Numbered from the stretch's first letter, positions 35,306 through 45,298 are shown. The stretch: 64,000 bases of DNA from CAZSDU01 sp964605775 (GCA_964605775.1 CAZSDU010000007.1:1-64000); one strand, 5' to 3'. A program made the numbers and translations. The notes: generated by a model from the letters alone, not told the origin.

Positions 35306-35361
35306 AAATTTCTAATTTTACAAGGTTGTATTTCCGTAGAAACCTCTAAAAATTTATCTAT

Positions 35362-36381
35362 ATGAACGCAATTGATTGGAAAAACCTGCCCTTTGGCTAT
35401 TTCAAAACAGATTACAATGTCCGTTGCTATTTTAAAAACGGGCAATGGGGTGACCTGGAGGTCACTGATTCCGAAATGATCAGCATGCACATGGCAGCCA
35501 CTTGTCTGCATTACGGACAGGAAGCTTTTGAAGGGATGAAAGCCTTTACCGGCGCAGACGGAAAGATCCGCATTTTCAGGATGGAAGAAAATGCCAAAAG
35601 GATGCAACATTCCGCACGTGGGGTGATGATGGCAGAAGTGCCCACTTCTTTGTTTATTGAAACGGTTTTAAAAGCAGTCAAATTGAACCTGAAATATGTT
35701 CCCCCCTATGGAGAAGGCGCTTCCCTATATATTCGTCCCCTGCTGATCGGCTCTGGTCCTCAGGTTGGGGTTAAGCCTGCTACCGAGTATTTGTTCATGG
35801 TTTTTGTCGGCCCGGTCGGTCCTTATTTTAAGGAAGGGTTCAATCCGGTAAAAATGCAGATTGTTCGTGATTATGACCGTGCTGCTCCACTTGGCACCGG
35901 CCATATCAAAGTTGGAGGAAATTATGCTGCAAGTCTGAAGGCAGGAGTCCGCGCACATCTTGACGGTTTTTCCTCCTGTATTTTTCTGGATGCCCGTGAA
36001 AAAAAATATATTGATGAAGCCGGACCGGCCAATTTCTTCGGAATTAAAGGGAATGTATATGTCACGCCTGATTCAAGCTCCATTTTACCCTCTATTACCA
36101 ACAAATCTTTATGTGTGCTTGCAGAAGAACTGGGAATGAAAGTGGAAAAGCGTCATGTACCTGTGGAGGAATTAGCCGAATTCGACGAAGTCGGAGCTTG
36201 CGGAACTGCAGCAGTGATCTCACCGATCTGCCAGATCCATGACAGGGATACCGGGAAAATTTATCAATATTGCAAAGATGGCCATGCCGGCCCGGTTTCC
36301 ACCAAGCTTTTTAATAAATTGAAGGGTATTCAGGAAGGACTTGAACCGGATACACACGGGTGGGTGACCATCGTTGACTGA
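35362..36381 (+). CDS. ilvE: Branched-chain amino acid aminotransferase
   Basis: A 339-residue fold-type IV PLP aminotransferase. Recognisable elements are LHYGQEAFEGMKAF, ADGKIRIFRMEENAKRMQ, YIRPLLIGSGPQVGV, the PLP lysine in GTGHIKVGGNYAASL (about residue 197) and DEVGACGTAAVISPI. Length and pattern match the BCAT II type. It interconverts leucine, isoleucine and valine with their 2-oxo acids. It is transcribed away from htpG and converges on pyrF with a 17-bp gap. No other branched-chain genes are nearby. Confidence 0.93.
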   Translation: MNAIDWKNLPFGYFKTDYNVRCYFKNGQWGDLEVTDSEMISMHMAATCLHYGQEAFEGMKAFTGADGKIRIFRMEENAKRMQHSARGVMMAEVPTSLFIETVLKAVKLNLKYVPPYGEGASLYIRPLLIGSGPQVGVKPATEYLFMVFVGPVGPYFKEGFNPVKMQIVRDYDRAAPLGTGHIKVGGNYAASLKAGVRAHLDGFSSCIFLDAREKKYIDEAGPANFFGIKGNVYVTPDSSSILPSITNKSLCVLAEELGMKVEKRHVPVEELAEFDEVGACGTAAVISPICQIHDRDTGKIYQYCKDGHAGPVSTKLFNKLKGIQEGLEPDTHGWVTIVD

Positions 36382-36387
36382 CAATAA

Positions 36388-36410
36388 TCACCAACCCACT
36401 AGCTTACCAG
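36388..36410. repeat. Second copy of the octamer repeat at the pyrF stop
   Basis: On the minus strand 20 of 23 bases match the repeat after cydB (CTGGTAAGCTAGTGGGTTGG and three more bases). Here it includes the last three pyrF codons and its TAG stop. Confidence 0.6.
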
Positions 36411-37235
36411 TTTGATGATGGCTTCCATTTCCTTTTGCATTACCTGCGCAACTTCCCTTGCTTTTTCAGCGAAATCGAGGCCGTCGGATGCATAGAGGAT
36501 ATTTCTGGAGGAATTTACAATCAGTCCGCAGTCTTTGGTTAAGCCATATTTTGCAACCTCCTGAATGTTTCCGCCCTGAGCCCCAACCCCCGGGACCAGC
36601 AGGAAATGATCGGGAAGGATGTTACGGACATCGGTAAGCATTTCGGCCTTTGTGGCTCCTACCACATACATCATGTTTTCATCTGAACCCCATTGAGAGG
36701 ATTTAAATAGCACCTCTTCATAGAGTTTTTTATTCCCAGAACTGAAGAACTGAAAATCCCCGGCTCCTTTATTCGAGGTCAGGGCCAGGACGATGATCCA
36801 TTTATCAGGATAGGAGAGGAAAGGCGTTACCGAATCTTCTCCCATGTATGGAGCAACCGTGACAGCATCGAAATTCATGCCTGAAGAAACCTGATCAAAT
36901 ATAGCCCTGGCATATTGAGCAGAAGTATTGCCAATATCACCCCGCTTGGCATCAGCTATGGTAAAATGCTGACCGGGATAAACGGTATTTAGGTATTGAA
37001 TGGTTTTTGTCAGACTGTTCCATCCTTTCACTCCAATACTTTCATAAAAGGCAAAATTGGGCTTATAGGCAATGACCAGGTCGTGAGTGGCATCAATAAT
37101 GGCCTTATTGAACTCAAAAACAGGATCATCATGATAGAGCAAATGTTTCGGAATTTTAGTCAGATCCGTATCCAATCCAATACATAAAAAGGATTTTTTT
37201 TTGAATATCAGGTCGATCAGGTCAGCGCGTTTCAT
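36399..37235 (-). CDS. pyrF: Orotidine 5'-phosphate decarboxylase (subfamily 2)
   Basis: A 278-residue enzyme of pyrimidine synthesis (OMP to UMP). N-terminal FLCIGLDTDL, the catalytic DAKRGDIGNT (about residues 94-103), VTVAPYMGEDSV and LVPGVGAQGG mark the longer type 2 form of OMP decarboxylase found in Bacteroidota and mycobacteria. The last codons lie in an octamer-repeat copy, so the C-terminal LVS may be repeat-derived. It follows prfA by 67 bp on the same strand. Confidence 0.94.
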   Translation of the reverse strand: MKRADLIDLIFKKKSFLCIGLDTDLTKIPKHLLYHDDPVFEFNKAIIDATHDLVIAYKPNFAFYESIGVKGWNSLTKTIQYLNTVYPGQHFTIADAKRGDIGNTSAQYARAIFDQVSSGMNFDAVTVAPYMGEDSVTPFLSYPDKWIIVLALTSNKGAGDFQFFSSGNKKLYEEVLFKSSQWGSDENMMYVVGATKAEMLTDVRNILPDHFLLVPGVGAQGGNIQEVAKYGLTKDCGLIVNSSRNILYASDGLDFAEKAREVAQVMQKEMEAIIKLVS

Positions 37236-37302
37236 ATTTTAAAATTGAATTTGCCAATCGGGTAATCGCTATCAGCTATTTTTCACCCGTAAATCGTAAA
37301 TA

Positions 37303-38376
37303 TTAATTGCTCCCGGCTTCCTTCAGCCGCTCTGCATTTTCCGCTAATTGCAAGGCGTCGATCAGGGGTTGAACATCTCCATCCACGATGACAGGAAGAT
37401 TATATAGCGTGAGATTGATCCTGTGGTCAGTCACCCGGCTTTGCGGATAATTGTACGTTCGGATTTTCGCTGATCTGTCGCCGGTGGATACCATGGTTTT
37501 TCTTTTTTTGGAAATTTCATCCAGGTACTTTTGGTGTTCCAGTTCATAAAGCCTTGTCCGGAGCACTTTCATGGCTTTATCGAAATTTTTGATCTGTGAT
37601 TTCTCGTCCTGGCACGAAACCACTATTCCTGAAGGAATATGTGTAAGACGGATGGCGGAATAAGTCGTGTTCACCGATTGACCACCCGGACCTGAAGAAC
37701 AGAAAGTGTCTTTACGTACGTCAGATTGTTTGATTTCCACATCAAATTCATCCGCTTCAGGCAGGACGGCCACGGTAGCTGCTGAGGTATGCACTCTGCC
37801 CTGGGTTTCTGTCTGGGGAACACGCTGTACACGGTGGACTCCGGATTCGTATTTCATCTGCCCATAAACATTCTCACCGATCAGGTTGAAAATAATTTCT
37901 TTATATCCTCCCATGGTGCCTTCGGTGAAATCGACCAGCTCCACTTTCCATCGTTTGGTCTCAGCGAATTTATTGTACATCCTGAACAGATCACCGGCAA
38001 AAATACTGGCCTCATCTCCACCCGTGCCGGCACGGATCTCAATCACGGCATTTTTTCCGTCTTCAGGATCAGCAGGAATGAGCATCAGGCGAATTTCCTC
38101 TTCCAGTTTTTCTTTTTCAGTGATCAGGGTGTTCAGCTCTTCTTTGGCCATGGTCCTGAATTCTTCATCCTTTTCATGATGGATGATCTCTTTGGCATGT
38201 TCAATATTGGCAAGTATGTCTTTATAATGCCCGTATCCGGTAATGATCGGCTGAAGCTCTTTATAATCCTTATTCAACCGGATATAACGCTTCATGTCAC
38301 TCATCACCTCAGGTTCATTCATCTGGTTCTGAATGTCCTCAAACCGTTGTTTGATGGCTTCAAGTTTTTCTAACAT
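37303..38376 (-). CDS. prfA: Peptide chain release factor 1
   Basis: A 357-residue class I release factor. The stop-codon recognition segment is VHRVQRVPQTETQGRVHTSAATVAVLPE with the PxT motif as PQT (RF1 type; RF2 would have SPF). The peptidyl-hydrolysis motif GGQ is in FCSSGPGGQSVNTTYSA (about residue 230). The start MLEKLEAIKQRFEDIQNQM is typical. It ends translation at UAA and UAG. It follows purM by 6 bp. Confidence 0.97.
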   Translation of the reverse strand: MLEKLEAIKQRFEDIQNQMNEPEVMSDMKRYIRLNKDYKELQPIITGYGHYKDILANIEHAKEIIHHEKDEEFRTMAKEELNTLITEKEKLEEEIRLMLIPADPEDGKNAVIEIRAGTGGDEASIFAGDLFRMYNKFAETKRWKVELVDFTEGTMGGYKEIIFNLIGENVYGQMKYESGVHRVQRVPQTETQGRVHTSAATVAVLPEADEFDVEIKQSDVRKDTFCSSGPGGQSVNTTYSAIRLTHIPSGIVVSCQDEKSQIKNFDKAMKVLRTRLYELEHQKYLDEISKKRKTMVSTGDRSAKIRTYNYPQSRVTDHRINLTLYNLPVIVDGDVQPLIDALQLAENAERLKEAGSN

Positions 38377-38382
38377 AATTCC

Positions 38383-39558
38383 TTAAAATTCTAATGCAAA
38401 GTTAGGAAATTCGCTGAGAATGCTTAATTTCCTGGAAGGATAGGATAGGCAACGACCGATGATCTGCGATTCAATATTGAATTCATGGGCAATTTCCACG
38501 ATGTTTTGAGCAATATTTTCAGGGACATAGAATTCCAGGCGGTGACCCATGTTAAACACCTGGTACATCTCTTTCCATGAAGTTCCTGAGTTCTGCTGAA
38601 TCAACATAAAGAGAGGAGGAACGGGAAACAGATTATCCTTCACCACATGCAATTGATCAATGAAATGCAGGATTTTTGTTTGTCCTCCACCGCTGCAATG
38701 AACCATGCCGTGAATATGTTCCCGGTAAAGACCCAGGATTTTTTTGACCACAGGAGCATAGGTCCGTGTAGGAGAAAGGAGAAGTTTTCCAATATCCATT
38801 CCCGTGATTTCGGAAGGATCGGTCAGGTTTTTATTTCCGGTATAGACCAATGGATCAGGAATACGATCGTCGAAACTTTCAGGATACCGGAAGGCATAGG
38901 GTTTGTTCAGCACATCATGACGGGCGGAAGTCAGGCCATTGCTCCCTGTCCCACCATTGTATGAGGTTTCATAGCTGGCTTGTCCATAGGAAGCCATTCC
39001 CACGATTACATCCCCGGCCTGGATATTCCCGTTATTGATCACATCTTTTCTTTTCATCCGACAACTGACAGTAGAATCAACAATGATTGTACGTACCAGG
39101 TCGCCCACATCTGCCGTTTCACCTCCTGTGGACCAAATTCCAATCCCATGACTTCTCAACAACTCAAGGAAATCTTCCGTTCCCCTGATGATTTCTGAAA
39201 TGATTTCCCCCGGGATCAGTTTCTTGTTCCTGCCGATTGTGGATGAAAGGAGGATATTCTCGCAGGCACCGACACATAAAAGATCATCCAGGTTCATTAC
39301 GATGGCATCCTGGGCTATTCCCTTCCATACCGACAGATCGCCGGTTTCTTTCCAGTAGAGATAGGCCAGGGAGGATTTGGTCCCTGCCCCGTCGGCATGC
39401 ATAATGTTACACCATTCCTCATCACCGCCAAGGATGTCAGGAATGATCTTACAGAAGGCTTTTGGAAATATTCCCTTGTCCATACTGCTGATGGCCGAAT
39501 GAACTTCTTCTTTTCCTGAAGAAACACCTCTGAGGTTATAGCGGGAGTTTTCAGTCAT
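38383..39558 (-). CDS. purM: Phosphoribosylformylglycinamidine cyclo-ligase
   Basis: A 391-residue PurM/AIR synthase. The core motifs are ADGAGTKSSLAYLYWKETGDLSVWKGIAQDAIVMNLDDLLCVGA (substrate and Mg-ATP region), GGETADVGD, GSNGLTSARHDVL and MVHCSGGGQTKIL. It is longer than the E. coli enzyme (about 345 residues) and diverged at the start, as in other Bacteroidota. It makes AIR from FGAM in purine synthesis. The gene precedes prfA closely and follows the PorE-like gene by 23 bp. Confidence 0.9.
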   Translation of the reverse strand: MTENSRYNLRGVSSGKEEVHSAISSMDKGIFPKAFCKIIPDILGGDEEWCNIMHADGAGTKSSLAYLYWKETGDLSVWKGIAQDAIVMNLDDLLCVGACENILLSSTIGRNKKLIPGEIISEIIRGTEDFLELLRSHGIGIWSTGGETADVGDLVRTIIVDSTVSCRMKRKDVINNGNIQAGDVIVGMASYGQASYETSYNGGTGSNGLTSARHDVLNKPYAFRYPESFDDRIPDPLVYTGNKNLTDPSEITGMDIGKLLLSPTRTYAPVVKKILGLYREHIHGMVHCSGGGQTKILHFIDQLHVVKDNLFPVPPLFMLIQQNSGTSWKEMYQVFNMGHRLEFYVPENIAQNIVEIAHEFNIESQIIGRCLSYPSRKLSILSEFPNFALEF

Positions 39559-39581
39559 GAGCCGGTAAAGATAAATACATT

Positions 39582-42029
39582 TTACTGGAAAATGATCAGG
39601 CTCTTTTTTGAATCAATGGAGAAATCACCAAGTCTTTTCAACGTATTTTCGCCTAACCGGATCCCGGTCGTCTTACGGTTTACGGTAGCTTCGATATCTT
39701 TTACGGTGTTTCGTCCTATCTTTAATTCCCTGATGATAAATACCGCTTTGTCGGCAATCGTTCCTTCCCCGATGATTTTGGTCACCTCTCCCTGGAAATC
39801 TGTTTTGTCGATCAGACCGTCTTTGAGCAGTTTCAATGCATATTCCTGAGAAATATAAAACTCCTTTTCCTTAGGATCATAAGTGAATGACAGGGTGGCC
39901 CCATTGACAAAACATTCCGCGTTCAGAAGTCCTTCTTTGGTTAGGGTGTAGCTGACCGTATTTTCTTCTGGTTTGACCACGACTTCAATTTTCACAGGTG
40001 TTTGTTTGTCAACTTTAGTCTTAGGAATAAAATCATTACGGAGTATGCTGAACTCGGTACGACGGTTCAACTGATGGGCTGCTTCCTTGACCTGGATGTT
40101 GGGTAGCAAGTTAATCACGGAATCGGTGAGGGTGGTTCCGGCAGTAAAGGTATATCCTTCCCGGCTAATGTCTTTTGTCAGGGTACGCGGAACCCTTTCC
40201 CCGTATCCTTTGGCTGCGAGGCGGTCGGGATCGATGCCCCTGGAGATAAGGTAATCCACGACAGACTGGGCTCGTTTTTGGGAGAGGATATCATTCCTTT
40301 CATCTGAATCGCGTGAATCGGTATGTGAAGCCAGTTCAACCACGATGGTTTCATTGGCGTCGAGGGTTTCAATTAAACCCTGAAGGGAATCCTGGTATTG
40401 AGGTTTTAAATCCCATTTAGCCAGATCATATAAAATATCGGGTAGCACTACGGGTTTTTTCGGAATAGGACGGAGGATAAAATTTTTAGTAATATCCTTG
40501 CTTTTTTCCAGTCCTACCGTTGTTTCCCGTCCTTTTTCATTGAAATAATCCCTTTTTGTCACCAGGATATCATAGGTAGTATTGACAGATATCTGGTTTT
40601 TATTGAAACTGTAAAATCCTTTTTCATCGGTATTATCTTCCAGTGCGCGTCCATTGGTTCCCACAATAAGTACCTTGGCGCCAGCCAACGGTTGAAGGCT
40701 GCGATCATCTGTTACAGTACCTTCCAGGGTGAAGTAAACGGGAGGGACAACAAAGGAATAAATATCATCCTTGCCTTTCCCGCCCGGGCGGTTGGAAGCA
40801 AAAAGGCCCTGTTCGGGCTCATCCATATTAAATACGATACTGAAGTCATCAGCCGGAGAGTTAATGGGATATTTCATGTTTTCCGGCTTGCTCCACTTCC
40901 CGTCAGACTTGACGGATCTGAAAATGTCGAGCCCGCCCATACCCGGATGACCGTTGGAAGCAAAATAAAGGATGCTGTCGCTACGGATGAAAGGGAAAAG
41001 TTCATCACCCGGAGTATTGATTTCTGGTCCCAGGTTTTCTTTGGAATAACCACCGCCTTTAGCCTTTTTTTTTGTCATCCAGATATCTTTTCCTCCATGA
41101 CCTCCGGGGAGTTCTGAGGCAAAGTAGATGGTTTCATCACTGGTGACGGAGGGATGGCCGAAAACATAGGAACTATCTCCCCCAAGATCGATTTTCTCTG
41201 GTTCTCCCCATGCCGTCTGTCCCTGACGGCTAACCCTGAATATTCCGCAACCATTCATTTTCTTGGGTTCATTCCAGCAACGGGTGAAATAGAATGCAGA
41301 GAACCGGGGATTGAACTGTCCCACTCCATCATTGGCTTTGGAATTGATCATACCTGCTTCGTCAGCAAGCAAGGGTTTGCTCCATTCCCCTTTACGGTCG
41401 ATACGGGAATAGAAGAGATCAGAAAATTTCAGCCCTGTCCAGTTATCAATCTCCTTTCCTTTAGCAGCTCCACGGTCGGAGGTGAATATGATCGAGCCAT
41501 ATTTTCTGTCGGCATAAGCCGGGGCAAAGTCGTTTTCTTTTGAAGCCAGGTTCTTTTCGAACTTCACCTCATACTTTGAAGGATTGGCCATCCATTCTTT
41601 AGATAATTTACTGCTTTCTATCCCGATGTCTCCTTTCGGATCATCTGGGACCTTTTCTTTATAAGCAGTATATTGCAGGATGGCTTCATCATAATTGCCA
41701 TTGGCTTTCAAGGCATCTGCATAGTATAATAAAATACGGGGTTCTTTGGTATAATATTTACTTGTGATACAACGTTTGTAAGCGATTTCCGACTTTTTTG
41801 TATTGTTCATCATGCGGTAGCACTCAGCCATCCTGAACGAAATACGATCCCTTTCCGCTTTGTTGTTTTTGACCTTTGAATAGGCTTTCTGGTATCGTTG
41901 CAAGGCGAGCAGGTACATCTGATCCGTGAACGCATTATCAGCAGCCTTGGAATGTTTATTCTGGGAATAACCATTCAGACTGGAAATCAAAAAAGCCAAT
42001 AGCAGAATAGAAGAAAAAGAATACCGCAT
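39582..42029 (-). CDS. PorE-like OmpA-family protein with TPR, propeller, CarboxypepD_reg, OmpA and a C-terminal retropepsin-like domain
   Basis: An 815-residue envelope protein; ATG at 42029 gives a good signal peptide (MRYSFSSILLLAFLISSLNGYSQ), while a longer GTG frame would overlap secDF. Domains: TPR helices (about 25-150), PD40-type beta-propeller (IIFTSDRG, YFASELPGGHGGKDIW, YFASNGHPGMGGLDIF; about 165-420), a carboxypeptidase-regulatory-like fold (LEGTVTDDRSLQPLAGAKVLI), then OmpA_C peptidoglycan-binding (VVELASHTDSRDSDERNDILSQKRAQSVVDYLISRGI; about 545-650). This order matches T9SS PorE. The last 110 residues (NGATLSFTYD..., LKIGRNTVKDIEATVNR, LGENTLKRLGDFSID) look like a clan AA retropepsin fold, but DTG is replaced by DPK. 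Family naming is by architecture. Confidence 0.85.
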   Translation of the reverse strand: MRYSFSSILLLAFLISSLNGYSQNKHSKAADNAFTDQMYLLALQRYQKAYSKVKNNKAERDRISFRMAECYRMMNNTKKSEIAYKRCITSKYYTKEPRILLYYADALKANGNYDEAILQYTAYKEKVPDDPKGDIGIESSKLSKEWMANPSKYEVKFEKNLASKENDFAPAYADRKYGSIIFTSDRGAAKGKEIDNWTGLKFSDLFYSRIDRKGEWSKPLLADEAGMINSKANDGVGQFNPRFSAFYFTRCWNEPKKMNGCGIFRVSRQGQTAWGEPEKIDLGGDSSYVFGHPSVTSDETIYFASELPGGHGGKDIWMTKKKAKGGGYSKENLGPEINTPGDELFPFIRSDSILYFASNGHPGMGGLDIFRSVKSDGKWSKPENMKYPINSPADDFSIVFNMDEPEQGLFASNRPGGKGKDDIYSFVVPPVYFTLEGTVTDDRSLQPLAGAKVLIVGTNGRALEDNTDEKGFYSFNKNQISVNTTYDILVTKRDYFNEKGRETTVGLEKSKDITKNFILRPIPKKPVVLPDILYDLAKWDLKPQYQDSLQGLIETLDANETIVVELASHTDSRDSDERNDILSQKRAQSVVDYLISRGIDPDRLAAKGYGERVPRTLTKDISREGYTFTAGTTLTDSVINLLPNIQVKEAAHQLNRRTEFSILRNDFIPKTKVDKQTPVKIEVVVKPEENTVSYTLTKEGLLNAECFVNGATLSFTYDPKEKEFYISQEYALKLLKDGLIDKTDFQGEVTKIIGEGTIADKAVFIIRELKIGRNTVKDIEATVNRKTTGIRLGENTLKRLGDFSIDSKKSLIIFQ

Positions 42030-42046
42030 GCAATTGCAGTTTGTTG

Positions 42047-45000
42047 TTATTTTTTCTTTGCTGTGAGTTCTTTCATTTCTTTTCTTCGTGCTTGCCACGT
42101 TAAAATATCGTAAGATATGGGTGTGGCAATGAAAACTGAAGAATAAGTCCCGACCACAACTCCGATAAATAACGCAAAAGTAAATCCCCTTAGTACTTCT
42201 CCACCGAAGATAAAAATTACCAGCAACACGACCAGGGTAACGCCCGAAGTGTTAATGGTTCGTCCCAGGGTACTGTTGATGGCCGCATTGATATTATTGC
42301 CAAGGTCGCGTTTCGGGTAAAGTGCCCGGTACTCGCGGACACGGTCAAAGATAATAACTGTATCCATGATGGAATAACCTATGATGGTCAGCAAGGCAGC
42401 AATGAAAGACTGATCGATCTCCATGCCAAAAGGCAGGATTCCCCAGAATAAAGTGAACATGGTCATGATGACCAGGGTATCGTGGAACAGGGAAACCACT
42501 CCTCCGATGCCAAACTGCCAGTTTTTAAAACGTATGGCAATATATATAAAGATGATGATGAGGGAGAAAAAGACTGCCATAATTGCCTGCCAGATCAAGG
42601 CATAGGAAATGGTTGGGTCAACCCTTTGCGAACTGAGTTCTCCGATGATCTTTTTAGTATCAGAAGACATGAAGTCGGCATAGCTGATAGAAGTCTTATA
42701 AAACCCTTTTAATCCGCTAAATAATTTGGCATTGACAATGGAATCAGCTTTCTGGTCCCTGTCGTTGATCATGAATTTGGTGGTTATTTTAACCTGATTT
42801 TTTGGACCGAAGGTTTTGACTTCAGGAGATTCGCCGAATTCAGCCCGAAGCGACTCCCTGAGGTCTTTGGTGGAAACATTCTGGTCGAAACGGACGATAT
42901 AGCTCCGGCCTCCGGTAAAGTCAAGACCAGGATCCAAGCCTCTGACAAACATACTGATGATTCCGGGGACAATGACCAGAAGGGATACAATATACATTTT
43001 CTTCCTTAATCCCATGAAATCAAAATGTAAATTCTGGAAGAGGTTATTGGTAAATTTGTTTCCGGTAGTGATCTTCATATTGCGGTCAAGCATCCATTCA
43101 AAGACCAGACGGGCGATGAAAATGGAAGAGAAGAGGGAGAGTAACAAACCAAGAACCAGGGTAGTGGCAAAACCTTTAACAGGACCCGAACCAAACATAT
43201 AGAGGACGATACCGGTCAGGATAGTGGTTACGTGTCCGTCGATAATGGCCGATAGGGCATGGTGGAACCCATCCTTGACGACCAGTCGCATACCTTTTCC
43301 CGCTCGTATTTCTTCCCGCATTCGCTCATAAATAATGACGTTAGAGTCAACGGCCATGGCAAGTGTCAGTACGATACCGGCAATACCGGGCAGGGTGAGT
43401 ACGGCGCCTATGGAAGCCAGGACGCCAAAAAGGAAAAACACATTGGCAAATAAAGCGATATCGGCCACATGACCTGCGCCACCATAATATAACGACATAT
43501 ACAAAAGAACGCCGATGAAGGCAATGATAAAGGAGATCAAACCGGCATTGATAGATTCCTGGCCGAGAGAGGGCCCGACAATTTCTTCTGACACGATACG
43601 TGCCGGTGCAGGAAGTTTCCCGGCCTTGAGAATATTGGCAAGGTCCTGGGCTTCCTCAACGGTCATGTTTCCGCCGGTAATGGAAGACATTCCGTTTGGA
43701 ATTTCACCATTGACGTTAGGATAGGAATAAATATACCCATCCAGCACGATGGCGATTTGTTTCCCGATGTTATCACCTGTGAGCCGCTTCCAGATACGGG
43801 CGCCTTCAGAATTCATCGACATGGAAACTTCCACTCTTCCGTTCTGATCATAGTCTTGTCTGGCAGAGGTGATGACATCACCACCAAGCGCAGGAGAGCC
43901 ATCCCTAGAAGTGATTTTCAGGGCAACGAGTTCCAGAATGTCTTTTTCTTCGTCCCTGGGTTTAACGGTCCAGGCCAGACGCATATCGCGGGGAAACATA
44001 TTTTTGACCAGGCGCAACATATAATTGATCCTTGCCGTATCTTTGATAAGGGCACGTCCGACCATGGCGGTCTGACCAGGTTGATATTGTCCATCCTTCG
44101 TCTGGAATATGGCAGGGTTTAGATAGGCAAACAGGGGGTTCACCTTGGCATATTCTTCAAATGACTGTTCCTTTTTAGATGAAACGTCAGCTGAGGAAGT
44201 ATCTTTGCCAATTTTTTTCAATAAGGCGTTTTCCTTGGAGGTATCCTCTTTTGCAATTTCTTTGGTTTTTTCCTGGGACTTGAGGTTTTCTTTCTTTTCT
44301 GCAAGGATTTGTTTATTATTGATGGCATTGACTTTTCCAGCAGTATCAGCAGCCAGTGTGCTATCCACTTTCAGGGTATCCAAGCCTGTGCTGAGAATAG
44401 AAACAAGTTTTTTATTGGCTTCACTGAAGAAAGGAAATAGCTGGGGATACTGATAGGTTTCCCAGAACTCAAGCTGGGCGGTTCCCTGTAGGAGCTTTCT
44501 GACCCGCTCAGGCTCTTTGATACCGGGGAGTTCGATAAGAATACGTCCGGCTGTCTGAAGCTTCTGAATATTTGGTTGTACTACTCCAAAACGGTCAATA
44601 CGGGTGGCAAGGATGTTATAGGTACGGTCGATGGCCGCGTTGGATTCTTCACGGATGACTTTAATGACTTCGTCATTGGTAGAATTGTAGTTGATCTTGT
44701 CTTTTAATTCGACCGTGTTGAAGATGGCGGCCAGTTTTGCATTGGGGTCTGTTTCTTTAAAAGCGTCAGCAAAAATATCCACAAAATCGGCAGTACTGTT
44801 TTTTTCTTTTTCAATGGCTTTATCCAGGGCTTTTTTGAACGTGGGATCCTGGTTGTAACCGGATAAGGCACGGATGACGTCGGGGACGGAGACAGCCATC
44901 GTCACATTCATACCACCCTTCAGGTCAAGTCCAAGGTTGATTTCCCTTTCGCGGACATCTTTCAGGGTATATTTTTTTAGAAGAATGTTAAATACACCGA

Positions 45001-45241
45001 TATTGGCCATGGAATCATTGAAATACTCCAGTCTTGATTTGGAGATAGAATCAAAATAGAATTCCTGTTTCAGGGGATCTCCCTTCGCCATTGTTTTTGC
45101 TATTTCCTTTACCGTCGGGGCATTGGCGTAAGCATCTGCTTTCAGGGAGTAGTGATAGCTGATAAAAGTAAAGGATAACTGGAACAAACAAACCAAAACG
45201 AATGTAACCGCAAAAAATTTAACAACGCCTTTATTCTGCAT
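42047..45241 (-). CDS. secDF: Fused protein-export proteins SecD/SecF
   Basis: A 1,064-residue RND-type SecDF fusion. SecD marks: LGLDLKGGMNVTM, the periplasmic RIDRFGVVQPNIQKL and RILIELPGI, FTITGGNMTVEEAQDLANILKAGKLPAP-like segment and VDSNVIIYERMREE. SecF marks: GLDFTGGRSYIVRF, FSLIIIFIYIAIRF, YSIMDTVIIFDRVRE and NTLVVLLVIFIFGGEVLRGF. Twelve membrane helices are expected. A Lys/Glu-rich insert of about 100 residues in the SecD periplasmic loop (AEKKENLKSQEKTKEIAKEDTSKEN) is extra and probably flexible. It uses the proton-motive force to finish Sec translocation. The gene has its own promoter and leads into the PorE-like gene. Confidence 0.96.
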   Translation of the reverse strand: MQNKGVVKFFAVTFVLVCLFQLSFTFISYHYSLKADAYANAPTVKEIAKTMAKGDPLKQEFYFDSISKSRLEYFNDSMANIGVFNILLKKYTLKDVREREINLGLDLKGGMNVTMAVSVPDVIRALSGYNQDPTFKKALDKAIEKEKNSTADFVDIFADAFKETDPNAKLAAIFNTVELKDKINYNSTNDEVIKVIREESNAAIDRTYNILATRIDRFGVVQPNIQKLQTAGRILIELPGIKEPERVRKLLQGTAQLEFWETYQYPQLFPFFSEANKKLVSILSTGLDTLKVDSTLAADTAGKVNAINNKQILAEKKENLKSQEKTKEIAKEDTSKENALLKKIGKDTSSADVSSKKEQSFEEYAKVNPLFAYLNPAIFQTKDGQYQPGQTAMVGRALIKDTARINYMLRLVKNMFPRDMRLAWTVKPRDEEKDILELVALKITSRDGSPALGGDVITSARQDYDQNGRVEVSMSMNSEGARIWKRLTGDNIGKQIAIVLDGYIYSYPNVNGEIPNGMSSITGGNMTVEEAQDLANILKAGKLPAPARIVSEEIVGPSLGQESINAGLISFIIAFIGVLLYMSLYYGGAGHVADIALFANVFFLFGVLASIGAVLTLPGIAGIVLTLAMAVDSNVIIYERMREEIRAGKGMRLVVKDGFHHALSAIIDGHVTTILTGIVLYMFGSGPVKGFATTLVLGLLLSLFSSIFIARLVFEWMLDRNMKITTGNKFTNNLFQNLHFDFMGLRKKMYIVSLLVIVPGIISMFVRGLDPGLDFTGGRSYIVRFDQNVSTKDLRESLRAEFGESPEVKTFGPKNQVKITTKFMINDRDQKADSIVNAKLFSGLKGFYKTSISYADFMSSDTKKIIGELSSQRVDPTISYALIWQAIMAVFFSLIIIFIYIAIRFKNWQFGIGGVVSLFHDTLVIMTMFTLFWGILPFGMEIDQSFIAALLTIIGYSIMDTVIIFDRVREYRALYPKRDLGNNINAAINSTLGRTINTSGVTLVVLLVIFIFGGEVLRGFTFALFIGVVVGTYSSVFIATPISYDILTWQARRKEMKELTAKKK

Positions 45242-45298
45242 GAGTTTGTGATTTTAAATGGATTGTATTTATTTTCAGAAGTCTTTTTTTTGAGGGTG

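Noticed and set aside
42030..42098. GTG start extending the PorE-like gene into secDF
   Set aside because: The extension is highly charged and precedes a complete signal peptide; ATG 42029 is preferred.
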